Positions 60,061 through 64,000 of a stretch of DNA of 64,000 nt are shown in pieces. The notes under the pieces are model-generated. The model was given only the letters and a program-made list of their open reading frames with translations. It did no database searches and was not told the origin of the DNA. The position numbers were made by a program, and so were the translations under genes. The first letter of the stretch is position 1, and every line of letters starts with the position of its first letter. The stretch spans positions 124,001-188,000 of the forward strand of contig NZ_JAFCLG010000009.1 of NCBI RefSeq assembly GCF_018129685.1, in the 5' to 3' direction. The stretch comes from Bradyrhizobium manausense. Lineage in GTDB: Bacteria; Pseudomonadota; Alphaproteobacteria; Rhizobiales; Xanthobacteraceae.

Positions 60061-60759
60061 TCAGGCGTCGAGATTGTGCAGCCGCTGACGGTTGCGCAGC
60101 ACGATCTGTCGGGCGCCGGAGAAGCCGAGGATGCCCTGGCTGTGAAGCTGCGACAGCGCACGCGACACGGTCTCGAGGGTCAGGCCGAGATAGTCGCCGA
60201 TATCGCGACGGCACATCGGCAATGCCATCATGCCGGCGACCGCAAGGCGGCGATCCATTTCGAGCAGGAAGGTTGCAACGCGCTCCATCGCGGTCTTGCG
60301 GCCGAGCAGCAGCATGTGGTCTTCGGCGTGGCGCAGCTCGCCGGCGGTCATGGCCCAGAGCTGGCGGGCGACCTGCACGTCGGTGCCCGCGGCTTTTTCC
60401 AGACTGGCGCGCTTTACCAGGCGCACATTGGTGTCGATGATGGCTTCAGCAGCAAGGCGGTGGGTGGCGCCGGATTCGAGGCCGAACACGTCGCCGGGAA
60501 GATGGAAGGTGCCGATCTGGCGGCGGCCGTCGGAGAGGAGCTTGTAGGTGCGGACCGCGCCGGAAACGACCTGGTAGACATATTCGGCGGGCTCGTCCTC
60601 ACCGTAGATCTCCTCGTCCTTGCGGTAGGAGAACTCGGTGGCGACCAGACCAACATGGCCGGTGACCGCACCGAACTGATCGGAGACGGAAGGGGGCGGG
60701 GCAATCTTGCCACCGATTTGGGTGTTGATCGCCTGGGTGTTGAGAGTCTGCGTCAGCAT
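60061..60759 (-). CDS. fixK2: FixK2-type Crp/Fnr transcriptional regulator
   Basis: A 232-residue regulator: cyclic-nucleotide-binding-like domain (YQVVSGAVRTYKLLSDGRR, GDVFGLESG), dimer helix, and a C-terminal helix-turn-helix (RRDIGDYLGLTLETVSRALS). Starting at the ATG at 60759 gives the 232 residues of B. diazoefficiens FixK2 and puts the cysteine of PMCRRD at position 183, the known redox-sensitive residue. CGGAGA lies upstream; the ATG at 60768 has poorer spacing. No FNR-type iron-sulfur cysteines. It would switch on microaerobic genes such as fixNOQP, not in this window. Confidence 0.93.
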   Translation of the reverse strand: MLTQTLNTQAINTQIGGKIAPPPSVSDQFGAVTGHVGLVATEFSYRKDEEIYGEDEPAEYVYQVVSGAVRTYKLLSDGRRQIGTFHLPGDVFGLESGATHRLAAEAIIDTNVRLVKRASLEKAAGTDVQVARQLWAMTAGELRHAEDHMLLLGRKTAMERVATFLLEMDRRLAVAGMMALPMCRRDIGDYLGLTLETVSRALSQLHSQGILGFSGARQIVLRNRQRLHNLDA

Positions 60760-60831
60760 TTGCGCCATCTCCGTTGTGATGGCGCTTTGATACGCGGTAT
60801 CGGGTGCTTCGAAAATTTCGCGAGATATCTT

Positions 60832-60845
60832 AAGGGGTAACCCTT
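60832..60845. promoter_or_regulatory. Candidate FixJ-binding inverted repeat upstream of fixK2
   Basis: AAGGG-GTAA-CCCTT, lying 73-86 bases before the fixK2 start, directly followed (60846-60850) by ACGTA. FixJ activates fixK2 in Bradyrhizobium, and the region between the receiver gene and fixK2 is the only place for its site. The match is by position and symmetry only. Confidence 0.4.
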
Positions 60846-60885
60846 ACGTAGAATCCCGTAGGTCGGCCGGAGGGTCTGAGCCTAT

Positions 60886-61272
60886 CTAGTTTCCGCGCCT
60901 GCTCTGGATGGCGTGGCGGATGCGTTTGACCAGGTTTTCGTCGAGAAGCGGCTTCAATATCACGTCTTGTACGCCCGCGGCGGCGGCCCGCGCCGAGATG
61001 TTGCCATCCGGATAGCCGGTGATCAGGATCACCGGAGTACCGCCATGGGACTGGCGCAGCTTGCCGGCGAGCTCGATGCCGTTGATGTCGGGCATCTTGT
61101 AGTCGATCACGTAGCAATCCGCGCCGGGCAGACTCGGCGCGTTGAGCAGCGCCGTGGCGTTCCGAAACGTCCGCACGGCAAAGCCGTCGGTTTCCAGCAG
61201 GAAGCGCAGCGATCCCAGCACGGCATCATCATCGTCGACCACGTAGACGATGGGCTGTGCCAAGGATACCAT
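60886..61272 (-). CDS. Single-domain response regulator between fixJ and fixK2
   Basis: A 128-residue receiver domain without output domain. The acidic pair is in VYVVDDDDAVLGS, the phospho-acceptor is Asp57 in YVIDYKMPD, and the conserved Lys is in ILKPLLDENL. The same gene sits at this place in B. diazoefficiens. It may take phosphate from FixL or another kinase and tune FixLJ. The start is uncertain: 61272 fits the domain; 61308 is possible. Confidence 0.88.
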   Translation of the reverse strand: MVSLAQPIVYVVDDDDAVLGSLRFLLETDGFAVRTFRNATALLNAPSLPGADCYVIDYKMPDINGIELAGKLRQSHGGTPVILITGYPDGNISARAAAAGVQDVILKPLLDENLVKRIRHAIQSRRGN

Positions 61273-61350
61273 TGGTAACCGCTGATGATGCGAGCCGATT
61301 CCGATCATTCCTATCAAATAGCACAGGCGGATCGGCCCATTTTGACTTAG

Positions 61351-61448
61351 CTCAACCGGATTTGCCTCAACCGGAACTGCCTCAACCGGACCTGCCTTAA
61401 CCGGACCTGCCTTAACCGGACCTGCCTCAACCCCGTTTGCCTCAATCC
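61351..61448. repeat. 15-bp tandem repeat directly behind fixJ
   Basis: Six full units of 15 bases (61351-61440) and a partial seventh to 61448. The plus-strand consensus is CTCAACCGGACCTGC with few changes (CTTAACC in two units, CTCAACCCCGTTTGC in the last). The partial unit overlaps the fixJ stop codon. On the minus strand every unit carries TGA or TAA in the fixJ frame. Confidence 0.92.
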
Positions 61449-62059
61449 TTCAGCATGCCGGCGCGCATCGCCAGCCGCACCAGTTCCGACAGGCTGCCGG
61501 CCTGCATCTTGGTCATCACGTTGGCCCGGTAGACCTCGATCGTGCGAGGGCTGATATCGTAGTCGCGGGCGATCAGCTTGTTGGAGAGCCCCGCGACAAG
61601 TCCTTCCATGACCTGGCGCTCGCGGGGACTGAGGGATGCAACACGGCCGACAATGTCCTGCGCGATCGCCTCGTTCTGGGCCGCTGGCTCGGCCTGGCGG
61701 ATCGCGGTCTCGATCATGGCGGTGAGGCGGTCGTCCTCGAAGGGCTTTTCGAGGAAGTCGACCGCACCGAGCTTCATCGCCTCGACCGCCAGTGGCACAT
61801 CGCCGTGGCCGGTCATGATCAGGATTGGAAAGGGCGAGTGTTGCGCCTTCATCCGCTTCAGAAGCTCAATCCCGTCGATTCCGGGCATGCGCACATCGGA
61901 GAGGACGCAGCCAAAGGCGAGGCCGGGCAGGGCGTCGAGGAAGCTCTGCGCATCGTCGAACAGCTTGACGCCGAAACCGGCGGAGTCCAGCAGAAAGCTC
62001 AACGAATCCCGCATCGCCTCGTCGTCGTCGATGACGTAAACATGTCCCTTGGTCGTCAT
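61442..62059 (-). CDS. fixJ: Response regulator FixJ
   Basis: A 205-residue two-domain regulator. The receiver has VYVIDDDEAMRDSL, phospho-acceptor Asp55 in VLSDVRMPG and Lys in FLEKPFEDDRL. The output is a LuxR-type helix-turn-helix (LSPRERQVMEGLVAGLSNK, then IARDYDISPRTIEVYRA). When phosphorylated by FixL at low oxygen it activates fixK2. It starts 3 bases after the fixL stop, so the two are cotranscribed. Confidence 0.96.
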   Translation of the reverse strand: MTTKGHVYVIDDDEAMRDSLSFLLDSAGFGVKLFDDAQSFLDALPGLAFGCVLSDVRMPGIDGIELLKRMKAQHSPFPILIMTGHGDVPLAVEAMKLGAVDFLEKPFEDDRLTAMIETAIRQAEPAAQNEAIAQDIVGRVASLSPRERQVMEGLVAGLSNKLIARDYDISPRTIEVYRANVMTKMQAGSLSELVRLAMRAGMLKD

Positions 62060-62062
62060 GGC

Positions 62063-63577
62063 TCAGGTCTCGTCAGCTGCTGGGAGGGTGAAGCGGAATA
62101 TCGCCCCGCCCGGTGCATTGCCCTCGGCCCACATGCGCCCGCCGTGAGCCTCGATGATCGAGCGGCTGATGGACAGTCCTACGCCCATGCCGGTGTCCTT
62201 GGTAGTGAAGAAAGTCTGAAACAGGTTGGGAAACACGTCGTCCCGGAATCCGGGGCCGGTATCGGACACCTGGATCTCGATCATGTCGTCGGCGACGGGG
62301 GTGTTGGTGACGACGAGCTCCCGCCGCGGCGATTGGGCCATCGCTTCCAGCGCGTTGCGGAACAGGTTGACCAGGACCTGCTGGATCTGAACCCGGTCGG
62401 CAAGCACGAGATCGGCGTCCGGGTCGAGGTTGAAGCGAAGCTGCACGTTCTGCTCGCGTGCGCCGGCAAGGCCGAGCGCGCCGGCTTCCTCGATCAGCTT
62501 CGACAGGCTCTCGACCCGCTTCTCCGATTCGCCCCGGGAGACGAAATCGCGCAGGCGGCGGATGATCTGGCCGGCGCGCAGCGCCTGTTCCGAGGCGCGA
62601 TCGAGCGCGCTTTCGATCTTCGGGGCGTTGGGATCGGTGCTGCCGGCGAGCAGCCGCCGCGATCCCTTCATATAATTGCTGATCGCCGCCAAGGGCTGGT
62701 TGATCTCGTGGGCCAGCGCCGAGGCCATCTCGCCCATCGCCGTCAGCCGCGAGACATGGACGAGCTCGGACTGCAATTCCTGCAGCCGGGCCTGGGTCTT
62801 CTGGTGCTCGGTGAGGTCGCGAACGAAGCCGGTGAAATAGGGCTCGCCGCCCGACTGCATCTCGCCGATCGACAGATGCATCGGGAATGTCGTGCCGTCG
62901 CGGCGTTTGCCGGTGACGATGCGGCCGATGCCGATAATGTGCGGATCACTGGTCGAGCGATAGCGCGCGATGTAGCCGTCGTGGCGGGTGCGGTCCGGCT
63001 CCGGCATCAGGATGCTGACGTTCTGGCCGATCGCCTCATGCTCGGCCCAGCCGAACAGCCGCTCGGCGGCCGTGCTGAAGAGCTGAATGACGCCGTGGCC
63101 GTCGATGACGATCATGGCGTCGGGAATGGTGTGCAGGATGGAGCGGAGGTGGGTCTCACGCGTGCGCAGCGCTTCCTCGACACGCTTTTCCTGGTCGATG
63201 TCGAGGAAGATACCGCTCAGATGACGGGCCGCGCCCGCATCGTCGCTAATGACGCCCGCGCGGGCCCGAATCCAGTGCCCGCGACCTGAAGGATCCGCAA
63301 CCCTGAAGGAGACGTCGAAACCGGCGCCTTCTGACACTTTCCTGACAGCGTCTTCCACGCGGGTGCGGTCGTTGGCTTCGAGGCGCGACAGGAAGAGCTC
63401 ATAGCTCGCCGGTCGCCCCGGCTCGATCCCGAGCAGCGTTCTGGCCGTCTCAGACCACTCCAGATCGTAGGTCGTGAGATCGAGATCCCAGGTACCGACG
63501 CCGAATCCCTCGATTAGGACCCGGAAATGCTCGCCGCGACCGTCGTCGGGTTGATGCGTCACACGCGTCGGTGACAA
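62063..63577 (-). CDS. fixL: Oxygen-sensing histidine kinase FixL
   Basis: A 504-residue soluble kinase. A first PAS domain (GFGVGTWDLDL) is followed by the heme-binding PAS with the heme-ligand His in SDPHIIGIGR (about residue 199), then the phosphorylated His in SALAHEINQPLAAI (about 290) and the ATPase boxes (NLFRNALEAM, GMGVGLSISRSI). It is soluble, as in Bradyrhizobium, unlike the membrane-bound FixL of Sinorhizobium. TTG 63577 with GGAG 8 bases upstream gives the family length; the frame to 63904 runs into the next gene. Oxygen bound to heme switches the kinase off. Confidence 0.96.
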   Translation of the reverse strand: MSPTRVTHQPDDGRGEHFRVLIEGFGVGTWDLDLTTYDLEWSETARTLLGIEPGRPASYELFLSRLEANDRTRVEDAVRKVSEGAGFDVSFRVADPSGRGHWIRARAGVISDDAGAARHLSGIFLDIDQEKRVEEALRTRETHLRSILHTIPDAMIVIDGHGVIQLFSTAAERLFGWAEHEAIGQNVSILMPEPDRTRHDGYIARYRSTSDPHIIGIGRIVTGKRRDGTTFPMHLSIGEMQSGGEPYFTGFVRDLTEHQKTQARLQELQSELVHVSRLTAMGEMASALAHEINQPLAAISNYMKGSRRLLAGSTDPNAPKIESALDRASEQALRAGQIIRRLRDFVSRGESEKRVESLSKLIEEAGALGLAGAREQNVQLRFNLDPDADLVLADRVQIQQVLVNLFRNALEAMAQSPRRELVVTNTPVADDMIEIQVSDTGPGFRDDVFPNLFQTFFTTKDTGMGVGLSISRSIIEAHGGRMWAEGNAPGGAIFRFTLPAADET

Positions 63578-63781
63578 GTGATGGCTCCAATCGTGTTTTC
63601 GGCGGCCGCGGATGAGGTTACGGCCGGGGCAATGTCGCGCAAGGCAGGACTTGCGGCAAGGTTGGCCATGTTCGCCTAAAGGCGAATGCGCACCAAAGGA
63701 CAGCTTGAATTTTTGATCTACCTCATCCCGTAACGCGGAGGAGGGCCTACAATTTTGCAAGACCCCCACGGGAGAACCCGA

Positions 63782-64000
63782 ATGACCTATGCCACCGTAA
63801 TGGTCAGCTTGGCGCTGAATCAGCCTAATCATGCGCGCCTCCAGGCCGCTGGCGAGCTTGCCGACCGATTCGAGGCCACAATCGTCGGGGTTGCCGCAGC
63901 CCAATTCGCCTCGCCGCTTTATTTCACCGACGGAACCGAGGCCCAGCGCCTGATCGATCAGGAGGAGACCTCCGTCAAGCGGCGCCTGGCCGATCTGGAG
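63782..64000 (+). CDS. Universal stress protein (UspA family), 3' end outside the window
   Basis: The first 73 codons of a USP-type protein: TYATVMVSLALNQPNHARLQAA is a degenerate first strand and helix, followed by LADRFEATIVGVAAAQF. The ATG at 63782 has GGAGAA upstream. It is divergent from fixL with a 204-base shared promoter region, where no clear FixK box was found. USP genes next to fix genes are often induced at low oxygen. Confidence 0.75.
   Translation, partial: MTYATVMVSLALNQPNHARLQAAGELADRFEATIVGVAAAQFASPLYFTDGTEAQRLIDQEETSVKRRLADLE

Noticed and set aside
61351..61448. Tandem repeat considered as a CRISPR array
   Set aside because: Units of 15 bases are directly adjacent without spacers, and no cas gene is present.
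63578..63781. FixK box between fixL and the universal stress gene
   Set aside because: Only a half-site (TTGAT) was found; the second half needed for TTGAT-N4-ATCAA is missing.

Overview
The window reads as a chromosomal segment of a Bradyrhizobium or a very close relative. The strongest reason is the right end (60.0-63.6 kb), where the minus strand carries fixL, fixJ, a receiver-only response regulator and a FixK2-type Crp/Fnr regulator in the order known from B. diazoefficiens. Protein lengths match (FixJ 205 aa, FixL 504 aa, FixK2 232 aa), and so does the FixK2 cysteine at residue 183. The DNA is GC-rich, and palindromic intergenic repeats of the kind common in this genus occur at several places. 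No tRNA, rRNA, CRISPR array or transposase was seen.

Layout. 1-8.2 kb: a catabolic patchwork with a 5'-truncated TPP enzyme, SDR and cupin on plus, VOC protein and urate hydroxylase PuuD on minus, a sorbosone-dehydrogenase-like periplasmic enzyme on plus, and an SDR/CMD-family/SDR operon on minus. 8.4-12.3 kb: cyoABCD, a cytochrome bo3 ubiquinol oxidase with a candidate EcfG (general stress) promoter. 12.6-15.7 kb: a secreted nuclease and a GMC oxidoreductase with a small partner. 15.7-17.9 kb: an AT-richer island holding a defence-type dCTP deaminase (AvcD-like), a divergent 60-codon ORF and a dispersed repeat. 17.9-25.5 kb: an HtrA-like protease, a flavoprotein, a fused indolepyruvate:ferredoxin oxidoreductase and a hotdog-like protein. 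25.7-28.2 kb: a biuret-hydrolase-like amidase and an NCS2-like permease. 28.2-31.3 kb: a sugar-type ABC importer without an ATPase.

31.4-37.4 kb is one tightly packed minus-strand run: two-subunit molybdenum hydroxylase, FCSD-type flavoprotein, then SoxX, SoxY, SoxZ and SoxA. SoxB and SoxCD are absent, and SoxY lacks the usual GGCGG tail. 37.5-40.1 kb: a divergent MFS exporter and an isopropylmalate/tartrate-type dehydrogenase. 40.1-45.0 kb is a mosaic: an HTH gene, an HWE histidine kinase and two membrane proteins, mixed with broken copies of the HTH gene and of an SDR gene that is intact at 44.3-45.0 kb. 45.2-52.6 kb: trans-aconitate methyltransferase, a TRAP transporter (DctP plus fused DctQM), a diguanylate cyclase and an alkylsulfatase-like hydrolase. 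52.8-60.0 kb: a GT4 glycosyltransferase (candidate EcfG promoter), an ABC exporter, a glycogen-debranching-like enzyme, a PRC-barrel protein and an MFS transporter. 60.0-64.0 kb: the oxygen-sensing fix regulators and the start of a universal stress protein.

Functional themes are oxygen and redox adaptation (bo3 oxidase, FixLJ-K2, Sox/FCSD, molybdenum hydroxylase), scavenging of organic nitrogen, carbon and sulfur, and one phage-defence gene of probable foreign origin. The items most worth a second look are the deaminase island, the SoxB-less sox cluster with its atypical SoxY, the stop-codon-containing 15-bp tandem repeat behind fixJ, the candidate EcfG promoters and the SDR/HTH fragment mosaic.
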